Shown here one piece after another: positions 11,473-24,100 of a stretch of DNA of 64,000 nucleotides. Origin of the DNA: Histoplasma ohiense. Its lineage: Eukaryota > Ascomycota > Eurotiomycetes > Onygenales > Ajellomycetaceae. A program made the translations under genes and the position numbers. Where the stretch lies: positions 5,580,001 to 5,644,000 of the forward strand of contig JAEVHH010000004.1 of the NCBI GenBank assembly GCA_017607445.1. The letters run 5' to 3'. Position 1 is the stretch's first letter; each line of letters opens with the position of its first letter. The notes below the pieces were generated by a model. That model saw only the letters and a program-made list of their open reading frames with translations. It did no database searches and was not told where the DNA came from.

Positions 11473-12757
11473 TGGATAGAGGTTGGTTGAAACGGTGAGA
11501 TGTTGGTGTACGATTCTAGCAACCCCTCAAAACCAAGACTAGTTGTGCGTTTATTTGCCAACCTGCAATCACCACGTATTGGGTCGAAAGCCGTCGAACT
11601 CGATTGGGCGGCGCTTTCTGGCTCAACGAGTATATAAACAGCTGGCGAAGTTCAGAACCTGCTCTCCGAGGAAGGTTGAGGTCTCGAGGTTGGGGGAGAC
11701 GACCTGACACACAGCTTTCCTATGGCCAGGGCACTACCTCTCCTCCTTCAAGTTCCTTGGATGGTTTACCAGGTTTGTCGATGTTTCGAAGAATTCACCA
11801 GTGTTGTGGCGCCAAAACGATCAGCGGTGGTCAAGCCGCCAAGAAACGATGATGATTGGCGGCGGCTGGCAGTCTTGATAACAACGATAAGAGTTCGAAA
11901 ACCACGGCAAATAGGCGGCAGTTAACTTATTATATTTGAGGTTGAATAAAATGGAAGGAACAAGATCCTTTTCCCCCCTCCTTGTCCGTTTCTTCCTCGC
12001 TGATACCGATGGAGTTGGTGGGTAATGGAGTGGCTGGGATGAATGCCTCGGTGGCTAGCAACCTGGCAATTTTCCCACGAGCCTGTCACCACCAGATCAG
12101 GGGGAAAGCGGGATATTTTAATTATCATTCATCCATTTGAAGGACGAGCTCTCTCGCTTTATCGGAATTCGGGGATTCGGAATCAAGGAAGTGATGAAAG
12201 CTCAGATCTGGTTGCCGGCCTTCGCAAATTTCATTTGATGATAAATCTATATGATAATTGACTATTAATGGATCCGCATGCCCGCTGAGGTGCCAAACTC
12301 CTTGCTTGCCACAATAACTGATGCAAAACATGGTTTTCCGGATTGCTCATTGTTCTGTCCATTTGATATTCAGTAGAGAGTCAGCACGCAGTCAAACATG
12401 GCTCGGCGCAATGAGACCACGGTGAACCATTCTAAAAATGCTCGCAATACTGTACCCGCCATCTCCCACCCACCACCCCAAGCAGGGGTAAGGTTGGGTT
12501 AGGTTAGGACTTGAGGATTCGTCAAGGGATAAGAGTATGAGTCATACGGACGCCTCCATCAAACCTCCATTGGGGGGAATATGTATGCTGCGTGCTCCGT
12601 ACGGAGTATTGTGTTGCTCTCTGGCGTCTTCAACCTTCGGACGAATGTCCCGAGCAGGAAATTTTGCCCTAAGCCCGAAACGGGCATACGCTTGCTGCGG
12701 TCGAGCTCCATCGAAGGAACGACATCGGCATTGACAGCAAATAATTTCACGATAGCA
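11473..12757. promoter_or_regulatory. Divergent intergenic region upstream of cyclin
   Basis: About 1.3 kb without a supported gene. Contains a telomere-like GGTTGGGTTAGGTTAGG at 12492-12508 and the palindrome CTCCGTACGGAG at 12595-12607. One reading frame stays open into the cyclin exon, but the downstream ATG at 12758 is the better start. Confidence 0.35.
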
Positions 12758-13762
12758 ATGGCTCCAGCAGCTTCGTTGGACAATTTATCAAACCCTCTTG
12801 TGACTTCTGCTCAACTGGAGACCTCATCCTCTTCCCTTGACGCCATTCCTGCGGATTTGGAGACATCCATTCGTTATGCTGCTGTTCGACTTACACAAGC
12901 TGCTGGAGTCCTTTTGCAGCTTCCGCAGGATGTGATCGCCAAAGCTATTGTGATTTTCACGAGATTCTGGGTTGGCCCTGAAGGAGGAAGCCTGGCTGTT
13001 CACTCTGCAAAGGTTGGTGGTCCCCACCTTCGCCCAGAAGGAGAAAGCATAGCAATGCTCCAGGAGTTTCAGGAGTCGGGTGAATTGACGAAACTAATCA
13101 TATTTGTGCTTTCTACCTAGGATGCATCTGCTGCATCGCTCTATCTTGTGGCCAAACTTTCCTTTACGCCAATTTCTCCACGTTCAGTCATCAATGTTTA
13201 CGCGTTTCTTCTCTCCCCAGAAGCTTCGCCACTGGATTTTATCAACCGGCAAAACTCCTCCGGAAAGCCGATTCCGGAAACCTATTACGTTTCGGAAGGG
13301 AGCTACCAGGCAGCACGACTAGCTTTAATGAATATGGAGGCTACCGTTCTGCGCACTCTCGCCTTCAACACGCATGTCACTCTGCCCCATACTATTGCGC
13401 TTACCTATCTACAAACCCTTGGAACGTCCTCCGCCGCACTATCAAGGAGAGTCTTTGAACATTTAAATGCAGCGTTACTCTCCCCACAGCTGCTATATTC
13501 AACACACCAGCCAAATGCATTGGCAGTTTCCGCTATCTATCTTGCAGCGAGGGAGGAGGGCGTGAAACTTGTGGATGATGAATGGTGGGAAGTCTTCGAC
13601 GTAGATAGGGAAGAGTTGGGCTTTCTGGTTGTTGGGATGAGGAGTATGGAGGGTTTTGCAAAGGCTGAAAAAGACAAATGGAAGGGCCGGCCCGTGCCAC
13701 TTACCATTGACCAGCTGGAGGCGGAGCTGGAGACGAGGAGGATGCTGGAAGAAGGGGAATGA
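12758..13762 (+). CDS. Cyclin-box protein, cyclin-Q (CCNQ/FAM58)-like
   Basis: Two exons, 12758-13012 and 13121-13762, give 298 aa; the intron has a GTTGGT donor and CTACCTAG acceptor and is phase 0. The first cyclin fold shows DLETSIRYAAVRLTQAAGVL, then LPQDVIAKAIVIFTRFW and ASLYLVAKLSF. The second has THQPNALAVSAIYLAARE and a WWEVFDVD motif. Architecture (helix, short fold, LYLVAK, NxYF-like block, METxVLRTLAF, late WW motif) resembles the CCNQ group that activates CDK10 in animals, and also cyclin L. Assignment to the cyclin superfamily is firm; the subgroup and CDK partner are inference. The ATG at 12758 was preferred over the in-frame upstream extension, which is not protein-like. Confidence 0.85.
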
Positions 13763-14757
13763 GCGGGATTTTGCATACATTGAAAACAACCTTTTATATA
13801 CCGATTTTATCATCACCAAGTTGTGGAACGCTCTTGGCTGGTACACTTGATATCTTCTGCCACGATGAGCTGACGATATCTTCGTTGGTTGTCAGCGAAG
13901 CGAGCTAGTGCGGTGATGGTCCAACGGCCACGGATCCTAGCCGCATTTCACGGATTAACCGGATTTTATTAGGCCAGGTTGTAGTGCCGCTATGATCGCG
14001 AACTACATATTTTTCATTTGAGAGACTTGGGGTGACATTATCTAGCCCGGAACGACCCTAAAACTCGTTGTTACTCTTAAGCGTAGCGGTATAAGGTCGA
14101 CCGATACTAGTATTTATTCGAATACTCAACTGGGTCCCGTTGCTTCAACCATTTTAGGAGACTGGTGGTTGTGGGGCCCCGGGGGAGGGGTTGCTGGAAG
14201 GCCATTTTGGGTTTATTCACTGTCGGATTTGCTGTTGACGGTAGTTCGCGGGGGTTAGCCACGTTTGTCTCTCCAGGCATTCAAACTTCACAGAAGCTCC
14301 TCAGCACATACATCAAAGTACGGCTTGCAGTAGATCTATGGATCCATCAACATGATATTCAAGTCACGGGGACCATAAGATCACTTTCACAGTTTTGAAC
14401 TTCTCATCATCATACTAGGAAGGCTGGAGATCTTCCGGTGATTCAGTCACCTGATTTTTTACTAAGTTTCCATCAACAATTTGCCGTTCACTGGTGTTTT
14501 TTCAGTCGCCGCGTCCACAGGTTGTTTGTTACATTAGATTGTTTTGTGACCTGCGAACAGCCGTTTAGGCACTCGCGGCCAGTCCACGTGATTCCCCTCA
14601 CGTCATCGTATCCAAGTAGTGAAAGGAAGCCTGGTCCAGCTCTCTGTAGTTCTGTCTGAACCAATTTTCTATCGACTTATCTCTTCCTATTACTTTCAAA
14701 CACAAAACTAGTAGTGTCTCTAGATAAGAAAATTAAAATCTGATAGACGTCTTGACA
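13763..14757. promoter_or_regulatory. Intergenic / ATG3 promoter
   Basis: About 1 kb before ATG3. A CACGTG core at 14585-14590 and a CRE-like TCACGTCAT at 14598-14606 sit 15 bp apart, about 160 bp before the start codon. No gene seen. Confidence 0.4.
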
Positions 14758-16001
14758 ATGAACGTTGTCCGCTCCACGCTGAGCACTTGGCGGGACCGTC
14801 TCGCTCCGATATCTTACACCTCCACCTTCCGCTCCACCGGTCAGATCACGCCTGAAGAATTCGTCCTCGCAGGCGATTATCTAGTGTATAAGTTTCCCAC
14901 ATGGTCGTGGGAGGACGCTGTGTCGCCGGCAAAGCGAGCGCCGCATCTACCACCTGGAAAGCAGTTCCTAGTTACCCGCGGGGTACCATGCCATCGTCGG
15001 CTCGATGATAACTTTGCAGGAGATGCTGGTCGGGAAGATGTAATGGTTACAGATGGTTTAAGTGGTGGTGCTGGAAGTGGTGGTGGGAGTGGTGGTGATG
15101 ACGATGATGGGTGGTTGAGAGCCGGAGGTGGAATGTCAGATAGTCATGAGGCAAGGATTAAGGACGTGCGGACCGTGGATGAAGCCGGGAATATTGGGGA
15201 GAGAGAGGAGGAGGATGAGGAGATTCCGGATATGGAAGATGACGACGATGATGAAGAGGCTATTATAAGGGACCCGGTGGGGAAGGCTGGGACTGAATCG
15301 TGAGCACCTGTCTTTCTATTGGGATGAATCCTTGTCCTAGCACAGCTGCCCCTCTCCTCCATGGGTTGATCAGGATATACCCAGTGTATTAACATTTTTC
15401 TTGTAGGCCCCTCCGCACCTACACCCTCTACATAACCTATAGCCCATACTACCGAACACCCCGTCTCTACCTCTCCGGCTACATATCTCCATCTGAACCA
15501 CTCGCCCCGCACCTCATGATGGAAGACATAGTCGGCGACTACAAAGACAAAACCGTCACTCTAGAGGACTTCCCCTTCTTCGACGGCGGCGTAAAAATGG
15601 CCAGTGTGCATCCATGTCGCCACGCAAGCGTGATGAAAGTCCTCCTCGATCGCGCAGACGCGGCTCTAAAGCTCCGCCGCCAAAAATTGAAAAATGCTAT
15701 CTCGGCGGAAGACGCGACCCGAACTGTGCCCTCGAAAGTTGAGAGTGGATTGGAGGGTCTAGTTGATGATACGGCCCGTCTGACGCTTTCTCCCGAACCC
15801 CCACTGCAGCAACAGCAACATCCACTTCAGCCTTCAGGCGGTAATGCTGGCGATGAGTGGGAGGTGTTGCAGCACGAGGGTGGTGAAGAGGCTGAAGAGC
15901 AGCGTGTGGCCATACGGGTGGATCAGTATTTGGTCGTATTCTTGAAGTTTATTGCGAGCGTGACCCCAGGCATTGAGCATGATTTTACGATGGGTGTTTA
16001 G
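14758..16001 (+). CDS. ATG3: Autophagy E2-like conjugating enzyme Atg3
   Basis: Atg3 transfers Atg8 from Atg7 to phosphatidylethanolamine during autophagosome formation. Two exons, 14758-15299 and 15407-16001, give 378 aa; the donor is GTGAGC after a split Ser codon. The N-terminus (STLSTWRDRLAPISYTSTF) is the membrane-curvature-sensing amphipathic region. RSTGQITPEEFVLAGDYLVY and FPTWSWED are family blocks. Residues about 105-178 are a Gly-rich then very acidic linker, matching the flexible region that contacts Atg7 and longer than in yeast. Exon 2 holds the E2 core (YTLYITYSPYYRTPRLYLSG), the catalytic HPC motif with Cys251 (DNA 15615-15617), a second low-complexity insert (Gln/Pro-rich, about 300-325) and the C-terminus FLKFIASVTPGIEHDFTMGV. 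Intact. Confidence 0.96.
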
Positions 16002-17338
16002 GTGGCAGATATAGTGGATCATCTCGGTGTTCGGAATTCATTTGTTCATAGTTATGATATGACGGAGGGATTAATGGATGAATGGATCGATGGACTGTTT
16101 CTGTTCGCAACGTAGGAACTCGTCCACTCTAGGAACAACCAATTCTGTTTCGCTTCCTTCGCGTATCTTATATCGACTTTTCTTTCCGTTTCTTCTCTTT
16201 TGGGATTGATTTCCGATGGAATCGCTTCTTTTTGACTTCAGTTTGATATTTTCCTTGTTCTTTTTTCTCTGATTTATGGATACTTCACCTCCAATGTCCA
16301 TTCTCTTTTCTTTCTGATTCATTATGATGCTATCCGCCATGTACAGGACCCCTTCTTTACTTTTATTTTGGAAATTGGAGTTAGGCTCAAATCCTTTCCC
16401 TGCACGAAAACAACGGAATTTTACAAATATTTGGCATCCGGTCCATATTTTCCTCTCTCTTTTTCTCTCTCCACAAAGCGTTCATACACTGATTTTAATT
16501 TTTTATGCAAATGAAGTTTTGCGCACATTCATTCAAATGTATCTACGAGGTTCAAACCATATAGATAAACTATATCCAAGGTATCGAATTGGGAAAAGAT
16601 GGGTAACACCCATTGAAACAATGTTGTTCTTTTCACCCTACCCGGCTGCCAACTCAGTGTTGAGAATGCTGAGGGTACACTAACACGTGGTAGAGAATCC
16701 TCTCCCCGGGTGTATAGAGAGCGAATAGGGTTGATTGAGTTTCCGCTTTAGTTGAGCGGAAATCGAACGAGAGTTATTATAAAGTCATGCCCGCTTTGTA
16801 GGGGCCGTATTCAACTATATCCCCGAAGAGCTACGTAGGCACGCAACCCTTTGCGATTACTTGTACCCCTTTTTCCTTTTACCCTCGTTGATATTCTGGT
16901 ATACACCGCAGAGGGGACAACGATAAAGAGGTAGATCATATAGGCTCCACTCGTCTTCTGCAATAGCACTGATGAAAAGATGCTTTAACTACAGCAGGAG
17001 TATAATGTATTGCAACGAACCTGGAGTAAGGGACGAAGAGATAGTAAGATTGAGAACGTTCTAGACAAAGGTCACATTTAAGAGCTGGCTGCACTGGAAA
17101 AAGAAGAAAGGAGCTGAGATTGATCACAATTAGCTATTGAGATGACCCAATCTATCAAAATAGTATTCCAAATATGCGGTAGAAGAATAGAAAAAGTAAA
17201 CGTAAAAAACAAAAAGGAAACAAGATTTCCAGAGGTTACTTCTGTACGTGAGTGGATATAGTGCTAGATATAACAAAAGGTTTTCTTTCCCACTTAGGGC
17301 GCAAAAAGGGATGCAGATTAAATGGTAATAAAAATAAA
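16002..17338. other. Intergenic, convergent 3' regions
   Basis: AT-rich and pyrimidine-rich sequence between ATG3 and the minus-strand gene at 17339. Short ORFs are unsupported. No repeat or RNA gene seen. Confidence 0.5.
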
Positions 17339-18553
17339 TTATAAAGTCCCAAAAGCTGAACCAAAATTTGTGCTGTGTTTGAATTTGATGTCGGGTTCTG
17401 GTTCGGGTTGCGTGGGCGGTTCTTCGTCGCCAGAGACACTCCTTTCGAGTTCACAAGAACCCGAGAGAGACCCGGGTTTAGCTATTTTTCTCGCTTCTTC
17501 TAATAGCTTCTGGTCCAGGGCCTCAAGAAACTCGATGTCCTGTTCCTTGTCCTGTTTTAAGCCTAGAGGACCTTGCAGGGCCGGGTCTTCGTCAACTGTG
17601 GAGAAGTAGGTCTCCCCCAACTCGCGAGTTTGTTGAGGCGCAAGGGGTGAATCCGTCGTCAATGTACCAACCTCAGTGGATACGCCGCTTGTTTCGACGT
17701 CTGGTTTAATGGCTATCATTGGAGTATGTCCTGCATCTCTCACGAGATTTTCTTCGGGGAGTCCCAATTCCGATAGCGCGAGTTGCGCGGGTTTCCTGGT
17801 TTCTACCAACTTGGGGTCTAGGGCTCGATTTCGAGATGGAGATACGGCGTCTGAAGGGGAGGTTGAAGAGGTCCTTGTAAGAATATCCGGGCTTAGGGCA
17901 GTAGATTTAAGGGTGATCCCATCCAAACTGCTATCAACTAATTCAATGGGAACTCCAACTGCAGCATACCGATCGACGGGTCGGGTCGTAAGGGACAGGG
18001 CTTCATCAAGCGAGGGGGCTAATTCGGGTCCATGGTTGTTGCTCTTAGAGTGTATCGAGCTTCGGGGGCTCTGCTCTTCGTCTCCCTGCCAGAATACTCT
18101 GGTTGGGTTGAGAGTCGGACTTGATCCTTCCCATACATGATGGACATCCTGTGTCTGACGGGCCTCCTTTCCGCTGTGATTTGATGCCATCCGGGGTTTC
18201 TCGATTCTAGAAGATCCTCTTTTTCGTTCTTGTTCCAATTCCGTAATCCTGTGTATCATAATTGATCTTTCCTTCTCCCACAGCTTCCGTTCTTCTGCAA
18301 ACGCTGCTCGTTCACGCTCAAAGCTGAACCGCAGCGATTGAAGCGCTAGCCTGGATTGTTCGACGAAGCCGAAAATATCTGTCGACACTGTGCTTGACAC
18401 ACCATCTGGCCACTTCAAACGAGAGTTATCGGAAGTTGGTGAAGTTGGACGGCGACTTGGAGATAGCGTAGACGACTCCTCGGTGTCCCTGTGCGTATAT
18501 TCAAGCCTTTCGCCACAACCTGAAGGTTGTGGAATTGCACGGATCTGGGCCAT
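17339..18553 (-). CDS. Uncharacterised coiled-coil protein
   Basis: Single ORF of 404 aa, no named family recognised. The N-terminus is polar and Ser/Thr/Pro-rich. Residues about 60-113 (VEQSRLALQSLRFSFERERA then FAEERKLWEKERSIMIHRIT) form a strongly predicted coiled coil that looks like the conserved core. The long middle is disordered, with TxxP/SP sites that could be phosphorylated (inference). A second helix (DIEFLEALDQKLLEEARKIA, about 338-357) precedes an acidic, Pro-rich tail ending NFGSAFGTL. Long antisense ORFs over this gene are shadows. It lies convergent to ATG3. Confidence 0.75.
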   Translation of the reverse strand: MAQIRAIPQPSGCGERLEYTHRDTEESSTLSPSRRPTSPTSDNSRLKWPDGVSSTVSTDIFGFVEQSRLALQSLRFSFERERAAFAEERKLWEKERSIMIHRITELEQERKRGSSRIEKPRMASNHSGKEARQTQDVHHVWEGSSPTLNPTRVFWQGDEEQSPRSSIHSKSNNHGPELAPSLDEALSLTTRPVDRYAAVGVPIELVDSSLDGITLKSTALSPDILTRTSSTSPSDAVSPSRNRALDPKLVETRKPAQLALSELGLPEENLVRDAGHTPMIAIKPDVETSGVSTEVGTLTTDSPLAPQQTRELGETYFSTVDEDPALQGPLGLKQDKEQDIEFLEALDQKLLEEARKIAKPGSLSGSCELERSVSGDEEPPTQPEPEPDIKFKHSTNFGSAFGTL

Positions 18554-19690
18554 GTTTACCAGGAAAGATGACTCAGTATCTGTGATGAGGTAAAACGATA
18601 CGACTTAGTCAGTTTTGCCAACATTGTTGAAGCTTAGGGTATGTGCTCATGAGGTGGCAGGCTAGAGTCGTATTGCCTCCGATACGAGTGAGGTAAATCA
18701 GTGGCAGGCTGGATCGTCGAGCATGGCATCGCAAAACATCGGAGCAGCGACTGTGGGATGGTGATAATTTACCTTTGAATACCGGGATTATTTTAGGGCT
18801 AAAATATGCGCGGGTAGTTACTATATTAGGGGACGTCATGTCATGCCCTCGACTAAATATTTGCTTAGCCTGGTTAGACGCCCCCTCAAATCGTGGAATA
18901 TCTGAGAGAACACACTGCTTCGGATTGAGTGCATGAAGATATCAAACTGTCTCTATTTCCTACATTGACTTAATGTATATAGGCTGAAGAAGGATATATG
19001 TTCACCTATGTCAATATACCAAGATTTACTCCCCTCCCATCGGCGTGCCGCACTACCTTAAAATATTTTTTTGATATTATTAACTTGTTGTTTTTGAAAT
19101 CAAGTTTCCTGCTATGTCGTACGAATACCATTAATCCGGATACAGCCGAATCCAACTGACAGGATATACTGGTACCGTTCTTTTTAAATCTTTCAAGTAT
19201 TTCCCCTTGAAGTCCGAATCCAGATAATGGATTTCCTATTTGCCTCTGGTGGGAATCGGGTTATGAATTAAACTTCTTCTATTTGTTCATCCCTCGTGTT
19301 GAGCTATACCAGGAGGGAAACCTGGTGAAACGAGGAGAGAAGAGAAAAAAAATTTTTTTTTTTTTTCAATAAAGGATCGAAATGCTGCACGAAGGTACTC
19401 AAGCCATTCGTCACAAAATCAAACTAAGTGAGTGAGGTCAGGTATTTTGAAACTGTGATAAACATATTTCATTATGAGGATAATCTCTACAACCCATCCA
19501 TACGTTCATCGAACGTGGAGCCAAATCATTTAAATCTTTTTTAAACATCTTTAGCCATATCGTAGTCCATCTGGGAGAAACTAAAAGAAAAGGGAAACTT
19601 GAACCAAACCCAGTGAGAAACGCCAACCAATTCAAAATACAAGAAAGAGGAAATGTGAGGGGAATTGATAACATCCAAAACCTCTATGGG
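18554..19690. other. Intergenic region
   Basis: Upstream of the 17339-18553 gene and downstream of ALG5. Contains a mixed A/T homopolymer run near 19347-19367. No gene seen. Confidence 0.5.
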
Positions 19691-21088
19691 TCAAGTCCGT
19701 CTATAAACGCCAAACCCCCAAGCCATCCGCAAGATAGCCAAGCCCCACGCCATCCCCAAACTATCCCAGACGACATTCAACTTGCTCCCTTTGACCTCTC
19801 TCCAACCCACGGGTACCTCCGCCACAGGAATACCGGCAAATTCAGCAAGCATAAGCATTTCAACATCAAAAATCCATCCTTCAGAGTGCATGTAAGGAAT
19901 GATGTATGGTAAAGAGGCACGGGAGAAGAGCTTGAAACCACATTGGGTATCTTTTATCGAAGCTGTGGCAGGTGGGGTGAGTATGCGCAGGATTAGGTGA
20001 AAAGAGTGCATGAGGAAGTTCCGGAGTTTGGAGCGCTGGGTCGGAGTATATCTGTTAGTGGGTGAAGAGTACGGGGAGAAGAGAAGTGACATTGGTATTG
20101 GGCGTATGGGTGCTATACCTTAACTACCGCTTCGCTGCCAACGAGATGTGCTCTGGATCCGACGGCAAGTCCTCGAGATTGCACATCTTCAATCCGTTGA
20201 CAAGCTGATACTAGTTTCCCTAGGTCATCGAACCGACTGGCACCATCCGCGTCCGCGAAGATGACATATTGGCCGCGTACATGCCTCATACCATGCGTGA
20301 CAGCCCCGCCTTTCCCTCTATTCTTCGTTAGGGTGATCACACGGATTGTCCCCGGGGGGGTGTGTACGCCGTCCGCGTCAGCGACAGTTGACCATGGTCC
20401 TGGATGGCTCTTGGGGTGTGGCGAAAGCTGATGGTCTTTGGCAAAGGCCAATGCAGTTTCTACGGTCCCATCTGTAGAACCATCCGACACGACGAGTATT
20501 TCCCATCCCCTGACTGGCATGTCCGCGCTTCTATTTGCGCTTCCATTTGCGCCTCCATCGAGTTTACGACGACGAGTCCTTTCGCATTTCGTAACCTCGT
20601 GAAGCAAAGTTCCATCTTGCTGACATTCCGCAAGTTTTCCATACGTTCTCTCAAGATAATTCACAGCCTCTTCCAGCATCCCGCCCAACCTATCCTCTTC
20701 GTTAAATGCGGGAACCACCACGGACATAAACAGCTCCGCCTTCTCCATTTCTTTTGTGTTATCAGTCGTAGGGTTTCCTAGGCTATCTTGCCAGCAAGGA
20801 AGCAATTGGGGTTCCGTAATTGATCCATCTTGAGCAATAGTTTTGTATTTTTTCTCCGGGGGAAGCGGAGGGCGGGGACGTGGTGCTACGAGGATGAGAA
20901 GAGTATACCCCTGGAGGAGGCTTAGTCAATTGAGCGACGCGGAAAAAGTCAGCTGGAATTAGACCTACAAAAAGAATGAAACCTGCAAATGTAGATAGCA
21001 GGGAAATAATCCACAGCGAGGGGGGAGTCCTACTGGCAAGCTCCACGCATTGGCTGCAGATTGCGCTCAGTGCTTTGAGGTCCACCAT
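19691..21088 (-). CDS. ALG5: Dolichyl-phosphate beta-glucosyltransferase Alg5
   Basis: Alg5 transfers glucose from UDP-glucose to dolichyl phosphate at the ER membrane, providing the donor for the last lipid-linked oligosaccharide steps. Three exons: 21088-20969, 20910-20119 and 20035-19691, giving 418 aa. The first intron (donor GTAGGT, acceptor CTCCAG) joins the halves of the membrane anchor, residues about 25-48 (SLWIISLLSTFAGFILF + GYTLLILVAP). Family-2 glycosyltransferase motifs: MSVVVPAFNEEDRL (about 102), ILVVSDGSTDGT (about 178), RGKGGAVTHGM and FADADGA with the DXD-type metal site (260-264). Exon 3 starts RSKLRNFLMHSFHL and holds KDTQCGFKLF and GWIFDVEMLMLA, all typical of Alg5. An upstream in-frame ATG at 21139 would add 17 residues; 21088 has the better context (ACCATGG). 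Confidence 0.95.
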
Positions 21089-21139
21089 GGTTATGGGCCA
21101 AGACACGAGCGACGAGTATACGGTTGCTCCCTCATTCAA

Positions 21140-24100
21140 GCAGCCTGCGTGCGGTGTCGTGAGAAATTAGCGATTGGCCTTGGGGTTGCAGCGTTGGAAA
21201 AGCAATGGTTCTGGAAGGCTGTCAAGCCGCCACTGTGTCCTTTGGTGGTTTAAGCTCCTGTCGATCTACTTGCTACTTTGGAACCAAACCAACAAGTGGA
21301 TCCACCATCATATCTTCAACTCTTTCGACCACCAACCACCACGAACATTGAAACCACTGCAACGCCAGCTATGTTACTGGAGGACCTGTAATGCATTGCT
21401 AAGCAGGCAATACGGACACACCGTCTGCCACAAGGGCCGATGAGGGATGAATTTCGCTATTACCTCTGTCAGCATACCACTGCTCCTCAGCCGCGTCTTC
21501 CACAGCCTTGGCTAGGTCAGAGGTCGTGCTCTTCACGGAAGAGCAATGCCACCATACGAATAACACTACTCTTACGCTGGCGAGGGAGATGCCATAATGC
21601 CCTCCCATATCTAGACGCTCCAAGTCATCCAGAAATGCCAAAATATCGAGTTGTCATTGTGTCGTCGCGTGAGAAGAACTTTGTTAAGTAACAATTTATG
21701 CTGGGCAAGACGCTGAGCCCTTCGGCGACAAATTCGGGCATATTATCATCCATTGTGCTATCGAAGCCATTTTGGGGTATATTGCCCGTTCCAGAGAGCC
21801 CTGCATTGAAACAGAGTACCTGCGAACAAGGCCTTTCGAATTTGGTTTTCCAGTCCTGTGCTTGTGGTGTGCCCCGACGACCCAACCAGGTGATTGTCCC
21901 TTCACACGAGATTTACAGCTTCAATCCTTGAATTTCCGCATGCTCGTCTGACATTTCCTGCAGCTCTGGTGGATGCTAAACTGGGATGGCACAATCTTTG
22001 TGCCTACCCTCACTTCTCCCAGCTCTACGATATTTCAGCCTACCGCTGTTATTGTTCAGGGACCCTATAAATCAGCATCAGAATATCACATGCGCAGCCG
22101 CTGGAAGCCTAAGGAACCAATGTAACTCAGGCTCCGTCTTTAGTGCTTTTACTCTGGTTACAAGGTATCGGGTTCCAGGCAAAGATGTTGCCCCGTCTAC
22201 CCTTTCACAGTTATAATATTGACTGGGCCCGGGAGCTGGTTGTGTTCATATTCTAGGCAACCCTCGCACACCCATACACTGAACGTTACTGTCACTATTC
22301 CACTCAGCTTGTTTTCCAAGTTTCTGGAGCCAAGAGTTACTCTAATGGTGTATGTTTCACCTCGCATTTGCCCACAATATTTGCCTTGCAGGAAAAATCA
22401 GATGAAGGCAATTAATCCTTGTGATCAGTTCAGGAGACTGGAATCTCGCAGTACCAGCTTCCGGTTGAATCGCGAATGGGCACAATGGCTTCCTCATTGG
22501 CTCCAACTGGAGAGTTGAAAGTTTTCAGAGAGCTAACTCAACGGCCACGACCGAAAATGTGAGAGATCGCTTTTCAAAACGGCTGAGATGTGCGTCTGTG
22601 CCACAGGGAAGCCATTTATAGTGCCTCGCCAGTGGCAAGGCACTCGGACACGGCTCGGAGGCAGATTTTTGTGTCGAATACCGCGAACTTTTGGCCGTGT
22701 TTGATCTGTGCTCCCGACTCTCTCAGCATTGTTTCGTTTCGAGCTGGTGTCAGTGGCCTTATCTGAGTCATTTTTCCTACTTCCCTCAGCAGCAGACGAG
22801 CAATTAATGTGTGTATAATGCGGCACACAGGTTAGCGAGCTGAAATTCCAAAAGGCGGAAAATAGCCGATGTTTTTCCCAGGGCCAACGCTCATGAGGCC
22901 TGTTATGGTATTCTGTTGGAGGACCATATGGCGCTGGTGGTGATGGAGCTTTTTTGCCCCAGTGGCCTAATGTATTCGCCTTGACCAAGGAGGACTACGT
23001 GATATAATCAACAAGGCTTTATTGATTTTGCCACACATCCAGGCCAGCTCATTTGATTTCAATTCGCCCCAGTGTGTGTCGAAAGGAAAATTTGCAGTTA
23101 ATGTTTTCCCACAAGAATTAAATATCAAATAAGGGATTTCCTTTGGGGTTGTAATATTGTCTGGGTTTGCAAGGTTTGCAGGGGTTTTGGAGGGGCGCGG
23201 TCGCCTAAATGGCACCACGTAACAAGCCGGATTGGAACGATGGAAGACTCTGACAAATATTTCAACAAGTTTGACCCTTTTCTGATAAGGCTCTAATGCC
23301 TCAATATTTGTTTTGGCATGGTTTCATGGTTTGTACATTACGCGGAGCTAGCTGACTAGAGCTGATCCTGGTTTCTAAAGCTCAAGCAGCATAAAGTGGA
23401 TGGCTACGCCAACCCACCCATAAATTCATTGCGCCTGAATTATGGGACTCCAGGCAGTTTTCGTGTTAATGCGAGTTTACCTGGACCTGCTTTTTTTTTT
23501 TGCGGATTCTCACTGAACACGAACAAGGACTGGTCTGGAATCGGTGTCCGCGGAATCAAGTCCCCGTCTACGTTTCCAACCTTTTATTCAGGTCAGGGGT
23601 TGCCCTGCCTCCTGTCAACACCCTAGATATAAACCCAATCCCCTTCAAATCGAGCCTCATGCAGAGCGAGATACTTCCTATCATCATCGTCACATCGAGA
23701 GCACGACATGAGCGCCGAGACCCACAATGTATACAGTCTACCCTTGAACCAATACCGGTTGCCAGCGTGAAGAACGAAATCAAGCCTCACAAACACTCCC
23801 GACCAGATGAAAAGCGCCCGGTCCACCCTTCACTTGGAGAACGCGATCCCTGATGGTGGGAATTGCCGCATCAAGATATTCAGAATTCCAACCCTTGAAG
23901 ATCCCGCAGGTGGTACTGGCTGTTTCTGGAGATCACAGGTAAAAGGCCAGTCACATCCGCCTTACCTTCGACTACTGATTTCTCGAGCAAAGCATAGTTG
24001 CACAAATGTAATTAAACAACGCCCGTTCCATCCAAGCAATGTGATGAATTCTCCCAGGTCCAGATAGTAGTTTAATTTGACCGGACTTGACGCCCGCCTG

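Noticed and set aside
12485..12508. Telomere-like GGTTGGGTTAGGTTAGG
   Set aside because: Too short and imperfect (TTAGG and TTGGG mixed) and flanked by ordinary genes; kept only as a note in the intergenic entry.
16540..16570. GGTTCAAACC as a tRNA B box
   Set aside because: No A box at the right distance and no acceptor stem; no tRNA gene was found anywhere in the window.
17676..18140. 154-codon plus-strand ORF
   Set aside because: Lies antisense in the 404-aa gene, low-complexity composition, no family similarity; a shadow of the real frame.
21399..21885. Two overlapping minus-strand ORFs of about 80 codons as a gene
   Set aside because: Composition is protein-like in places, and a GTAAGA donor exists, but no domain, no clear exon join and no stop-free continuation.
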